This document shows positions 4,900 through 12,605 of a stretch of 13,478 nt of DNA, piece after piece (the first letter of the stretch is position 1; every line of letters begins with the position of its first letter). This stretch comes from Oscillospiraceae bacterium. GTDB lineage: Bacteria; Bacillota_A; Clostridia; Oscillospirales; Oscillospiraceae. The position numbers and the translations under genes were made by a program. Location of the stretch: the NCBI GenBank assembly GCA_017381835.1, contig JAFOBK010000074.1, forward strand, positions 1 to 13,478, in the 5' to 3' direction. The notes under the pieces were generated by a model that saw only the letters and a program-made list of their open reading frames with translations, did no database searches and had not been told where the DNA came from.

Positions 4900-7395
4900 T
4901 CAGTCAACAACCTCATAACCTGCATCGGTAATTGCCTTCTTCAGGGCATCAACCGCTGCATCACCGGTTACAGTCACCTGCTTCAGCTTCAGGTCTACAA
5001 CTGCATCTACAGTGCCTTCTACTGCCTTACATACGGATTCCACTCTAGCCTGGCAGTGGGGACACATCATACCATTTACCTTAATTACAGTTTCCATTAA
5101 CTTTTCCTCCTTAATATTTACGGAAATTTCTGTATGCTTCTGTGTATTAACAGCGATCTGCTCACCCTTAAACATTCTCAGGCGCAGAGCGTTGGTTACA
5201 ACGAAAAAGGAACTCAGACTCATGGCCGCTGCGCCAATCATGGGACTCAAAAGGATACCCCAGACAGGATAAAGCAGACCCGCTGCCACCGGAATACCCA
5301 GGCAGTTATAGAAGAACGCCCAAAACAGGTTCTGACGAATATTCCGAATTGTAGCTTTACTGAGGGAAATGGCATTTGCAACACCCTGCAAAGAACCATT
5401 CATCAATACGATTTCGGCAGATTCCATGGCAATATCCGTACCCGTACCAATTGCCATACCCACATCTGCCGCCGCCAAGGCAGGTGCATCATTGATGCCG
5501 TCGCCAACCATCAGTACCGTATGACCCTCATTGCGAAGTTTTGCGATTACGCTTGCCTTGTCAGCAGGCATAACATCAGAAATAATATGGTCGATACCGG
5601 CATTCTTTGCAATGGCATCAGCAGTCAGCTTATTATCGCCGGTCAGCATAACCACATCCAAATCCAGGCTGCGGAGTTTTTCAATAGCAGCTGCAGAATC
5701 TGCCTTTAAAACATCTGCTGCCGCAACCATGCCTAAATAGCAGCCATCTGCTTTAGCAAAGTACAACGGTGTTTTTCCTTCAGCAGAGAACTCAGTGTAA
5801 TCAGGAACCAGGATTCCCAACTCTCCCATTAGCTTTCTATTACCGCCGTAATAGATTGTGCCTTCAATGATACCGGTAACACCCTGCCCGGGTAGCGTGC
5901 GGAAATCAGACACCTCGTAAAGATTCGACAAATCAGCCCGCTCCAAAATTGCCTTTGCAAAAGGATGCTCGGATTGCTTCTCCAAAGATACCGCGATCCG
6001 CAATAGCTCCTCTGCAGAGATACCCTGACTGATCACATCCGTTACCGCAGGCTTTCCAACGGTCAGCGTTCCGGTCTTATCCAACACGATCGTATCAACA
6101 TGATGCAGGTTCTCCAGCGCTTCTGCATTCTTGAATAATACGCCCATATTTGCGCCTCTGCCGGTACCCACCATAATAGCTACGGGAGTTGCCAGTCCCA
6201 AAGCACAAGGGCAAGAGATCACAAGCACACTGATTGCATTTGTAAGCGCAAAGTCAAAAGGCTTCTGAGCAAGCAGCCAAATGATAAATGTCAAAAGAGA
6301 AATGCCCATAACAACCGGAACAAATACTCCGGCGATCTTATCCGCCAAACGGGCAATCGGTGCTTTAGAGCCACCTGCCTCTTCTACCATACGAATGACC
6401 TGAGACAAGGTAGTATCTTCGCCGATCTTTTCTGCCCGGATTTGCAGATAACCTGCAGTATTAATGGTTGCTGCGGCTACATGGTCGCCAACTTCCTTAT
6501 CTACGGGCACACTTTCACCGGTCAATGCGCTTTGATCAACGGCACCGCTGCCCTTAACTACGATTCCATCCACAGGAATACTGCCTCCGGAACGGACAAC
6601 CACAATCTCTCCAAGCTGAACCTGATCGATCGGTACTGTCAGTTCTGCGCCATTTCTGCAAACAACCGCCGTTTTCGGACGCAGATCCATTAACTGCCGG
6701 ATGGCATCACCGGTTCTGCCTTTTGCCCGGGTCTCCAGGAATTTACCTACGGTAATCAGAGTCAGAATCATTGCCGCGGATTCAAAATAGAGATTTTTCG
6801 CATAGGTTTCTACGGTAGCCCAATCCCCATGTCCCATAGCATAAGCCATGGTAAACAGTGCAAATACACCATATACAAGTGACGCAGAAGAACCAACGGC
6901 TATCAGTGAGTCCATGTTAGGCGCTCTGTGAATGAGCGCGGTAAAGCCCTTGGTATAATAGGAACGGTTTAAGATTACCGGCGGTAAGGTAAGGAAGAAC
7001 TGAAGAAGGGCTGCTACCACGGCATTTTCTTTACCCATATACCAACCCGGCATCGGTAAATGCAGCATATGGCCCATAGTAAAGTACATGAGTACCACAA
7101 GGCATGCTGCAGATCCCAAAATCCGGCGTTTCATCGCCTTTAGAATCTCATCTGTGGAATCCGTCTGCTGCTTTGTTTCCTTCTTCTCTCCGAACCTGGA
7201 TGCGCCATATCCGGCATTGGAAACTGCCGTAATAATTTCCTCAAAACACGATTCATTATCGCATTCAACCTGCATAGTTCCGGCCAGCAAATTTACCTCA
7301 ACTTTATTCACACCGGGAACATTAGCAGTTACTTTCTCGACTCTCGCCGAGCAGGCCGCACACGTCATTCCCGTAACCTGAAATTTCAGTTTCAT
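4900..7395 (-). CDS. copA: Copper-exporting P1B-type ATPase with N- and C-terminal HMA domains
   Basis: Exports Cu(I) from the cytoplasm using ATP. 831 residues. An N-terminal heavy-metal-binding domain has GMTCAACS (Cys12, Cys15). After the membrane helices come the actuator motif TGES (292-295), the transmembrane CPC (395-397), the phosphorylated Asp439 in DKTGT, the P1B-specific HP (477-478) and GDGINDAP (631-638). The Cu(I)-type signatures YN (696-697) and MSLSS (725-729) are present, which favours copper over zinc or cadmium. Unusually, after the last helix and a linker (about 741-766), a second HMA domain follows with GMMCPHCQ (Cys778, Cys781). It resembles a CopZ chaperone and has its own internal start signals. 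The ATG is preceded by AGGGGG. The gene is divergent from an HxlR regulator and shares an operator region with it. Confidence 0.96.
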   Translation of the reverse strand: MKLKFQVTGMTCAACSARVEKVTANVPGVNKVEVNLLAGTMQVECDNESCFEEIITAVSNAGYGASRFGEKKETKQQTDSTDEILKAMKRRILGSAACLVVLMYFTMGHMLHLPMPGWYMGKENAVVAALLQFFLTLPPVILNRSYYTKGFTALIHRAPNMDSLIAVGSSASLVYGVFALFTMAYAMGHGDWATVETYAKNLYFESAAMILTLITVGKFLETRAKGRTGDAIRQLMDLRPKTAVVCRNGAELTVPIDQVQLGEIVVVRSGGSIPVDGIVVKGSGAVDQSALTGESVPVDKEVGDHVAAATINTAGYLQIRAEKIGEDTTLSQVIRMVEEAGGSKAPIARLADKIAGVFVPVVMGISLLTFIIWLLAQKPFDFALTNAISVLVISCPCALGLATPVAIMVGTGRGANMGVLFKNAEALENLHHVDTIVLDKTGTLTVGKPAVTDVISQGISAEELLRIAVSLEKQSEHPFAKAILERADLSNLYEVSDFRTLPGQGVTGIIEGTIYYGGNRKLMGELGILVPDYTEFSAEGKTPLYFAKADGCYLGMVAAADVLKADSAAAIEKLRSLDLDVVMLTGDNKLTADAIAKNAGIDHIISDVMPADKASVIAKLRNEGHTVLMVGDGINDAPALAAADVGMAIGTGTDIAMESAEIVLMNGSLQGVANAISLSKATIRNIRQNLFWAFFYNCLGIPVAAGLLYPVWGILLSPMIGAAAMSLSSFFVVTNALRLRMFKGEQIAVNTQKHTEISVNIKEEKLMETVIKVNGMMCPHCQARVESVCKAVEGTVDAVVDLKLKQVTVTGDAAVDALKKAITDAGYEVVD
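5095..5112 (-). promoter_or_regulatory. Internal ribosome binding site and ATG for a CopZ-like product inside copA
   Basis: Inside copA, on the minus strand, TTAAGGAGGAAAAGTTAATG gives a consensus AAGGAGG (5106-5112) and an in-frame ATG (5095-5097) with 8 nt between GGAGG and the ATG. Initiation here would make a 65-residue protein starting METVIKVNGMMCPHC and ending at the copA stop. That is the size and motif order of a free copper chaperone of the CopZ/Atx1 type. The in-frame coding of the site (KEEKLM) shows it is not separated from copA by a stop codon. Whether ribosomes use it is an inference. Confidence 0.65.
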
Positions 7396-7460
7396 AGAAT
7401 AACCCCCTGGAATATCAATAATTCGTTAGTTTATTGACATAGATACTCTTTTATGGTACT

Positions 7461-7488
7461 ATTTTAACATTGTAATTCAGAATTACAA
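7461..7488 (-). promoter_or_regulatory. Promoter of copA
   Basis: On the minus strand, TTGTAA (7483-7488, within the palindrome), a 16-nt spacer and TAAAAT (7461-7466) preceded by TGT form an extended -10. The predicted start is near 7454, leaving a leader of about 60 nt before the copA ATG. Confidence 0.6.
7470..7488. promoter_or_regulatory. Perfect 9-1-9 palindrome, likely operator shared by copA and the HxlR gene
   Basis: TTGTAATTC-A-GAATTACAA is a perfect inverted repeat in the 143-bp gap between the two divergent genes. Its outer half at 7483-7488 forms the -35 hexamer of both predicted promoters, so a bound dimer would block both. Its size and symmetry suit a dimeric winged-helix regulator such as HxlR. 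That the neighbouring HxlR protein binds it is an inference from position. Confidence 0.7.
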
Positions 7489-7512
7489 GTACGCACAATA
7501 ATGTGCTATACT
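7483..7512 (+). promoter_or_regulatory. Promoter of the HxlR-family regulator gene
   Basis: TTACAA (7483-7488, the right half of the palindrome), an 18-nt spacer and TATACT (7507-7512) preceded by TGC form an extended -10. The start would be near 7519, about 20 nt before the ATG, and autoregulation is suggested. This also rules out the longer reading frame starting at 7503, which would begin inside the promoter. Confidence 0.62.
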
Positions 7513-7538
7513 ACCCTTTTGGAAACTATGGAGGCGAG

Positions 7539-7892
7539 ATGGAAACCAACTATTGTCCCGTCAGTGCTACATTGGATCTGATCGGCGGTAAGTACAAAGC
7601 GCTGATTCTTTGGCATTTGGCTGATGGAAAACTTCGCTTTTCCCAGCTCAATAAGCTGATCCCCAACGCAACTGCTAAAATGCTGACTCAGCAGTTGCGT
7701 GAAATGGAATCACAAGGTCTGCTGCACAGAGAAGTTTATCCTGTGGTTCCCCCGAAAGTCGAGTATTCTCTGACGGATCTCGGCCGTAGCTTAATGCCGG
7801 TTTTAATTGCTATGCGTGACTGGGGTGCCGAATATCTACAGACTAAAAATATAACCAGTAACTGCTATATGATGCATCACACTCCCCTTTAA
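7539..7892 (+). CDS. HxlR family winged-helix transcriptional regulator
   Basis: A 117-residue DNA-binding regulator of the HxlR type, expected to act as a dimer. The N-terminus is METNYCPVSATLDLIGGKYK, with Cys6 at the position of the redox-sensing Cys of YodB-like members. The recognition region follows (RFSQLNKLIPNATAKMLTQQL), then the wing (VEYSLTDLG). The C-terminal tail is unusual in carrying Cys109 followed by YMMHH, a cluster of possible soft-metal ligands. The ATG at 7539 has GGAGG 4 nt before it. It is divergent from copA with a palindrome between them, so copper- or thiol-stress control of copA is a reasonable hypothesis; CsoR or CopY usually does this job in Firmicutes. It probably shares its transcript with the DegV gene 18 nt downstream. 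Confidence 0.9.
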   Translation: METNYCPVSATLDLIGGKYKALILWHLADGKLRFSQLNKLIPNATAKMLTQQLREMESQGLLHREVYPVVPPKVEYSLTDLGRSLMPVLIAMRDWGAEYLQTKNITSNCYMMHHTPL

Positions 7893-7910
7893 TCTTTTTG
7901 GAGGTTATTT

Positions 7911-8753
7911 ATGAACATTAAAATTCTTTCCGACAGTACCTGCGATCTTCCTCAGGAAGTTTTAGAGAAATACAATATCACCATGATGCCCCTTTCCGTT
8001 ATCAAAAACGGAAAGCAGTATACCGACGGTGTTGACATTACTCCCGCAGATATTTTCAATCATGTTGCCGCCGGTGGTGATCTGTGCTCCACTGCCGCCA
8101 TTAACATCGGTGAATATACCGACTTCTTCGCCAAGTATGCTTCTGACTATGATGGTGTTATTCACGTTAATATCAGCGCTGAATTCTCCAGTTGCTATCA
8201 GAATGCTCGCCTTGCTGCTGCTGAGTTTGAAAACGTCCGTGCAGTAGACTCCAGAAACTTGTCTACCGGTCAGGGTCTGGTAGTTCTCCAGGCCTGCAAA
8301 CTGGCTCAGGAATGCAGTGATTTGGATGAGATTGTTGAAAAATTGAATGCATTCACTGATAAAGTCGAAGCCAGCTTCCTGCTGGATCGTTTGGAGTATA
8401 TGGTCAAGGGCGGCCGTTGCTCTGCTGCTGCTGCTCTGGGTGCAAACTTACTGAATCTGAAGCCCTGCATTGAAGTCAAAAACGGAAAAATGTCCGTAGT
8501 CAAGAAATACAGAGGTAACTACGCAAAGTGCCTGGCAAACTATGTTAAGGATCGCCTTGCAAACCGCGACGATGTGGACAAGGGCACTCTCTTTGTAACC
8601 CGTACTCCTGTCACCGATGAATGTATGAGCGCCGTACAGGAAGCTGTCTCTGCCTATAATGACTTTGAGACTACATACTGGAACGAAGCAGGCTGTACTG
8701 TTTCCTGCCATTGCGGTCCCGGTACTTTGGGTGTTCTGTTTGTAAGAAAGTAA
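7911..8753 (+). CDS. DegV family fatty-acid-binding protein
   Basis: A 280-residue cytoplasmic protein of the DegV family. Members bind a fatty acid between two domains, and some (FakB) present it to the fatty acid kinase FakA. Signatures are SDSTCDLP near residue 7, VIHVNISAEFSSCYQNA near 83, LEYMVKGGRCSAAAALGANL near 160 followed by NLKPCIEVKNGKM, and the C-terminal HCGPGTLGVLF. The usual TSQPS-like ligand loop is replaced by CSTAAINIGEY, so lipid preference cannot be assumed. The ribosome binding site is GGAGG within TTTGGAGGTTATTT. It lies 18 nt behind the HxlR gene and ends in a strong terminator, so the two probably form one transcript. No fakA is in view. Confidence 0.93.
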   Translation: MNIKILSDSTCDLPQEVLEKYNITMMPLSVIKNGKQYTDGVDITPADIFNHVAAGGDLCSTAAINIGEYTDFFAKYASDYDGVIHVNISAEFSSCYQNARLAAAEFENVRAVDSRNLSTGQGLVVLQACKLAQECSDLDEIVEKLNAFTDKVEASFLLDRLEYMVKGGRCSAAAALGANLLNLKPCIEVKNGKMSVVKKYRGNYAKCLANYVKDRLANRDDVDKGTLFVTRTPVTDECMSAVQEAVSAYNDFETTYWNEAGCTVSCHCGPGTLGVLFVRK

Positions 8754-8755
8754 AC

Positions 8756-8790
8756 AAAAGAGGTGTGCACAGGCACACCTCTTTTCTGTC
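8756..8790 (+). terminator. Intrinsic terminator after the DegV gene
   Basis: AAAAGAGGTGTGC (8756-8768) pairs with GCACACCTCTTTT (8773-8785) in a perfect 13-bp stem with loop ACAG. The T-rich end of the stem is followed by CTGTCTTG. Confidence 0.9.
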
Positions 8791-8818
8791 TTGTATTTTG
8801 CGCTCCTTGTGGTATACT
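8791..8818 (+). promoter_or_regulatory. Promoter of the ThrE-like exporter gene
   Basis: TTGTAT (8791-8796), a 16-nt spacer and TATACT (8813-8818) preceded by TGG form an extended -10. A start near 8825 gives a leader of about 25 nt with the ribosome binding site GAGGA. This rules out the longer frame whose TTG would be at 8791. Confidence 0.65.
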
Positions 8819-8850
8819 TTGTTTGTACCTACTATAGCGAGGAATCTTTT

Positions 8851-10077
8851 ATGGATTATAACACTTTATTGGAACTGACAACCGATCTTGGCTACAGATT
8901 AGCAATGAACGGTGCTGAAACCTTTCGTATTGAGGAAAGTATCCGCAGAATTTTAGCCGCCTACGGTATTGAATCTGAAGTCTTTGCCATTCCCAATTGC
9001 CTGACCGTCAGTATTGAAACCCATGACGGCAAACCCATGACCAGAATGCGTAGAATCGGTTTTCATGGCAATGATTTAGACAATGTAGAAAAATACAGTA
9101 ATCTTAGCCGAAAAATCTGCAATGAAAAGCCGGAACCTCAAACCGCACGGCAATGGCTGCAGGAAACCGACCATTCCCTGCGTTCCTATCGGCTTCCGGT
9201 TCTTCTGCTGGGAAACTTTTTGGGAGCATTCGGTTTTGCCATTGTTTTCGGTGGCACACTGGCAGACGGTTTATGCAGTGGTATCAGCGGTGTGTTGATT
9301 GGTCTGATTCATTATTTCCTGGGAAAAAGTAAGGTTAACCCCTTCTTTACAACCATCGCAGCTGCCTTTATTATGACCTTCGCCTCCTACACCATGGGTG
9401 TTTTAGGCCTTGCCAGAAGCACCGATATGGTAATCATCGGCGCATTGATGATCCTGGTGCCCGGTCTTATTTTTACGAATGCTATGCGTGACATCATTTT
9501 CGGTGACACCAACTCCGGTATCAATCGCATCGTTCAGGTTTTGATGGTTGCGGCGGCAATCGCACTGGGTACCGGCGCAGGTCTTCGCTGTGCCGACATA
9601 ATCTTCCCGATTCCACTGGCACCGGAACCCCTGGTTCACCTGTATGAGTTTCAGAACATCGCTACCTTTATTGCATGTGCCGGCTTCGCCATTATCTTTA
9701 ATATTCACGGTTTTGGCATTGCGATCTGCGCATTCGGCGGTATGATTACATGGATGGTATATTGCCTGTGCAGCTATTTGGGCTGCGATCTTTATGCCTG
9801 CTATTTCTTTGCGGCAATTACCGCAGCACTTTATGCGGAGGCAATGGCAAGAATCCGGAAATACCCTGCCATTTCTTACCTTGTCGTTGGCATCTTCCCT
9901 CTGATTCCCGGTGCAGGCATCTACTATGCAACCAGTTTTCTGATGCAGGGAGATCAAGCCGCCTTTACACAAAAAGCGCTGCAGACAGTTGGTATCGCAG
10001 GTATTATTGCCGTCGGTATTTTAATGGTTTCCACATTGGTCAGACTTTTAACAATTTCGAAAACCCATAAGAAATAA
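8851..10077 (+). CDS. Threonine/serine exporter family protein (ThrE, one-chain form)
   Basis: A 408-residue membrane protein of the ThrE (ArAE-like) family, expected to export threonine and serine. The N-terminal soluble part carries the family motif MNGAETFRIEESIRRIL near residues 19-35 and a C-terminal RRIGFHGNDLDNV stretch. About ten hydrophobic spans follow: the first set (residues about 113-260) belongs to the ThrE domain (DUF1212), and the second (about 275-400, including FPLIPGAGIYYATS) to the ThrE_2 part. In E. coli these two halves are separate genes (yjjP and yjjB); here they are one chain. The ATG at 8851 was chosen because GAGGA lies 8 nt upstream and the longer frame starts in the promoter. 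Own promoter and terminator; substrate inferred from family only. Confidence 0.9.
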   Translation: MDYNTLLELTTDLGYRLAMNGAETFRIEESIRRILAAYGIESEVFAIPNCLTVSIETHDGKPMTRMRRIGFHGNDLDNVEKYSNLSRKICNEKPEPQTARQWLQETDHSLRSYRLPVLLLGNFLGAFGFAIVFGGTLADGLCSGISGVLIGLIHYFLGKSKVNPFFTTIAAAFIMTFASYTMGVLGLARSTDMVIIGALMILVPGLIFTNAMRDIIFGDTNSGINRIVQVLMVAAAIALGTGAGLRCADIIFPIPLAPEPLVHLYEFQNIATFIACAGFAIIFNIHGFGIAICAFGGMITWMVYCLCSYLGCDLYACYFFAAITAALYAEAMARIRKYPAISYLVVGIFPLIPGAGIYYATSFLMQGDQAAFTQKALQTVGIAGIIAVGILMVSTLVRLLTISKTHKK

Positions 10078-10117
10078 ATAAAAAGGCTTCGGAAGTAACT
10101 TTCCGAAGCCTTTCTTT
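10078..10117. terminator. Bidirectional intrinsic terminator between the convergent thrE-like and yajC genes
   Basis: AAAGGCTTCGGAA (10082-10094) pairs with TTCCGAAGCCTTT (10101-10113) with a 6-nt loop. T-rich tracts follow on both strands (TTTCTTTATT on plus, TTTTTATTTATT on minus), so it serves both genes. Confidence 0.9.
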
Positions 10118-10125
10118 ATTGACAA

Positions 10126-10494
10126 TTACTTGCCTGCCTTCTTGGCAGCCTTTGCCTTAGCCTTTTCTTCCTGACGCTTCTTAGCCTCAGCCTTTGCAGC
10201 TGCAGCAGCAGTCTCGTTGGTAGAAATTGCCCACTTAGCCATCTCAATGCGGACCTGATCAGCACCGGTCTCCATAACGAACTTGTCGTCCTTTACATTG
10301 ACAACAGTACCGATAATACCACCGATGGTAGTAATAACATCACCGGTCTTAACAGCAGCGCGCATCTGCTCTGCTTCCTTCTTACGCTTGTTCTCAGGAC
10401 GGATCATCAGGAAGTAGAAGACAGCGATCATCGCAACGATCATGATCAGGGAAGTTGCACCGCCGCCAGCGGGGGTAGTCAGAATGTTAAACAT
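10126..10494 (-). CDS. yajC: Preprotein translocase accessory subunit YajC
   Basis: A 122-residue single-pass membrane protein that associates with SecDF and the SecYEG channel in protein export. A short Gly-rich N-terminus leads to one membrane span (about residues 13-31), then the family signature FYFLMIRPENKRKKEAE, then an SH3-like soluble region with VKTGDVITTIGGIIGTVVNV. The C-terminal 30 residues are almost all Ala, Lys and Glu (AKAEAKKRQEEKAKAKAAKK), a low-complexity, highly basic tail. The ribosome binding site is AAGGAGC. It follows tgt, the common bacterial order, but has its own promoter. No secD or secF follows; the next gene is a convergent exporter. Confidence 0.95.
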   Translation of the reverse strand: MFNILTTPAGGGATSLIMIVAMIAVFYFLMIRPENKRKKEAEQMRAAVKTGDVITTIGGIIGTVVNVKDDKFVMETGADQVRIEMAKWAISTNETAAAAAKAEAKKRQEEKAKAKAAKKAGK

Positions 10495-10526
10495 GGTTTT
10501 GCTCCTTCGTTTTTAATTACTTGAAT

Positions 10527-10554
10527 ATTATACCACCCAATAGAAAAAATGCAA
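10527..10554 (-). promoter_or_regulatory. Promoter of yajC
   Basis: On the minus strand, TTGCAT (10549-10554), a 16-nt spacer and a perfect TATAAT (10527-10532) preceded by TGG form an extended -10. It lies in the 67-bp gap after the tgt stop, so yajC can be transcribed separately from queA-tgt. Confidence 0.72.
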
Positions 10555-10561
10555 GAAATAT

Positions 10562-11692
10562 TTAGATTCTTCTGCCGAGTTTTTCAGAATATTCGCTTCT
10601 GAATGCCGCAAAAGTACCATTATCCAGCGCATTTCTGATTTTTTCCATGAGCTTGTTATAGAAATACAGATTGTGCATAACGCAAAGACGCATGGCCAGC
10701 ATTTCTTCAGCCACAAACAAGTGACGGATATATGCCTTAGAGTAGCGACGGCAGACGGGACAGTCGCACTGAGGATCAATGGGATTCGGATCCTTGGCAT
10801 ACTTTGCATTCTTCAGGTTGATTGCACCCTCCCAGGTAAACAGACGGGCATGACGGGCATTTCTTGCCGGCATCACGCAATCAAAGAAGTCCACACCACG
10901 GGCAACTGCCTCAATAATATTGGTCGGTGTACCGACACCCATCAGATAACGGGTCTTGTGCACAGGCATATGGGGCTCAACTGCCTCAATGATGTCATAC
11001 ATCTCCTCTGCCGTTTCGCCCACTGCAAGGCCGCCAATGGCGTATCCGGGCAGGTCCATCTCCGCAATGCGCTTCATGTGATCAACACGGATGTCCGCAT
11101 ACGTACCACCCTGGTTGATGCCCCAAAGCATTTGCTGCGGATTGATGGTATCCGGCAGCGCATTCAGCCGGGCATTTTCAGCCTTGCAACGCTCCAGCCA
11201 ACGGGTGGTGCGGGCAACGGAATCCAGCACATACTTCCGGGGTGCGGGATTTTCGATGCACTCGTCGAAGGCCATACAGATATCCGAGCCCAGATTGGAC
11301 TGGATCTGCATACTCTCCTCCGGGCCCATGAAGATCTTACGGCCATCGATATGGGAGGAGAAATAGACGCCCTCTTCCTTGATCTTGCGAAGACCGGACA
11401 GGCTGAAGACCTGGAATCCGCCGGAGTCAGTGAGGATGGGGCCATCCCAAGTCATAAACTTGTGCAGGCCACCCATTTCCCGAACTACCTTATCCGTAGG
11501 ACGTAGATGCAGATGATAGGTATTGGACAGCTCCACCTGACAGCCGATGTTCTTCAGATCTTCGGCGCTCAGCGCGCCCTTGATGGCACCCTGAGTGCCC
11601 ACATTCATAAATACAGGGGTCTGGACCGTACAATGGGCGCAGGTAAACTCGCCGCGACGGGCCTTGCCCTCGGTTTTTTTCAGTTCAAACAT
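10562..11692 (-). CDS. tgt: tRNA-guanine(34) transglycosylase Tgt
   Basis: Exchanges guanine-34 in the anticodons of tRNA-Asp, Asn, His and Tyr for the queuosine precursor preQ1. 376 residues, full length. Sites seen: Asp89 in ILTDSGGFQVFSLS, the GINQGG stretch near 191 and GGLAVGE near 220. The catalytic nucleophile is Asp271 in VDFFDCVMPARNARH. The zinc site is Cys309, Cys311, Cys314 (CDCPVC) and His340, with the spacing of characterised Tgt enzymes. The ribosome binding site is GGAG, 7 nt before the ATG. It is 28 nt downstream of the alpha/beta hydrolase and in the same operon as queA, which acts on the next step of the pathway. Confidence 0.97.
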   Translation of the reverse strand: MFELKKTEGKARRGEFTCAHCTVQTPVFMNVGTQGAIKGALSAEDLKNIGCQVELSNTYHLHLRPTDKVVREMGGLHKFMTWDGPILTDSGGFQVFSLSGLRKIKEEGVYFSSHIDGRKIFMGPEESMQIQSNLGSDICMAFDECIENPAPRKYVLDSVARTTRWLERCKAENARLNALPDTINPQQMLWGINQGGTYADIRVDHMKRIAEMDLPGYAIGGLAVGETAEEMYDIIEAVEPHMPVHKTRYLMGVGTPTNIIEAVARGVDFFDCVMPARNARHARLFTWEGAINLKNAKYAKDPNPIDPQCDCPVCRRYSKAYIRHLFVAEEMLAMRLCVMHNLYFYNKLMEKIRNALDNGTFAAFRSEYSEKLGRRI

Positions 11693-11720
11693 ATTCTATC
11701 TCCAATCAATTGTCGCGATA

Positions 11721-12596
11721 TTACATATACTGCTCCACAAAGTCCCGGATAGCCTCCTGGTACATCTGTGTCTGCTTGTACATACCGTTTCCATGATTAC
11801 AGCCGGGCAGGATCAGCACAGTGGTAGGCTGCGGATTGCGTTCCTTGATAAGGGCAAAAAGCTCATCCATCTTTTCATTGCTGCCGGCAGTCAACATCAG
11901 CGGATATTTACCAGCTCTGATTGTTTCACGGCGGTCATATTCTGCCACGTCTTCGGAAAATACACGATAAAACCGCTGATACAGGCACTCAAGCAGTTTT
12001 CCGGGATTACGTTTTGAATTGGCATGGGCAACACCGCTGAAGAACTCCGGAATGCTGTAACTGGGTGCATCCGCCAGAATGCATTTGACATTCTCCAGCT
12101 CCATGGTGGCAAGATCAAGGGCAATGCCGCCTCCCATGGACAGTCCGTGAATCAGAATACTGCCGGGAATCCGTGCATTGACCTGGTCGATCCATCTTCT
12201 CAAATCCAGGCATTCCATGGGACCGAATGCAATATACTTGCCCTCACTGGGGCCGTGGGCCCGGAGGTAAGGAATCAACACATTGTATCCCATGCTGTGA
12301 TAGAACAGACCAGGGAATGCGGATTCCCGTTCTGCATGACTGGTATAGCCATGAACCCAGATCATGGTTTTGTTCGTGGTGCCGGGATAGAACACAGCCT
12401 TCATGGTCAGACCATCGTGGCTGGTAATCTGCCACTGCTCGTGGGGCAGCTTTTGAATCTCCGCTAGAGAATTGTGGACCGTGGTGATGGTATCGTACCA
12501 GCTGTCCTCCGGGCCGACCATTTTATATGCTTTCATGATATCCGGCCGTTTCATCAGAGCCTCGAAAATCATGTAAGCCTTCATTTTTTCAAACAT
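11721..12596 (-). CDS. Alpha/beta hydrolase inserted between queA and tgt
   Basis: A 291-residue hydrolase without a signal peptide or clear membrane span, so probably cytoplasmic or loosely associated. It has the classical catalytic set: oxyanion segment WVHGYTSH near 80-87, nucleophile Ser153 in HGLSMGGG, a probable acid at Asp244 (SNEKMDE) and His268 in PGCNHGN. An N-terminal extension of about 55 residues precedes the fold, and LRAHGPSEGKYIAFGP resembles the strand-4 loop of YqkD-like hydrolases of Firmicutes. The substrate cannot be predicted. The ATG lies 9 nt after the queA stop, and its ribosome binding site (GTGAGG) overlaps that stop, so translation is probably coupled to queA. The tgt gene follows after 28 bp, so the three share a transcript. 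Confidence 0.9.
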   Translation of the reverse strand: MFEKMKAYMIFEALMKRPDIMKAYKMVGPEDSWYDTITTVHNSLAEIQKLPHEQWQITSHDGLTMKAVFYPGTTNKTMIWVHGYTSHAERESAFPGLFYHSMGYNVLIPYLRAHGPSEGKYIAFGPMECLDLRRWIDQVNARIPGSILIHGLSMGGGIALDLATMELENVKCILADAPSYSIPEFFSGVAHANSKRNPGKLLECLYQRFYRVFSEDVAEYDRRETIRAGKYPLMLTAGSNEKMDELFALIKERNPQPTTVLILPGCNHGNGMYKQTQMYQEAIRDFVEQYM

Positions 12597-12605
12597 AGTG
12601 TATCC

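Noticed and set aside
5134..5709. Plus-strand open frame of 191 codons opposite copA
   Set aside because: Shadow of the copA ATP-binding region; composition is not protein-like and no ribosome binding site precedes it.
10673..11506. Long plus-strand open frame (277 codons) opposite tgt
   Set aside because: It lies wholly antisense to the conserved tgt gene, has His/Cys-rich composition typical of a shadow frame, no suitable ribosome binding site and no recognisable domain.
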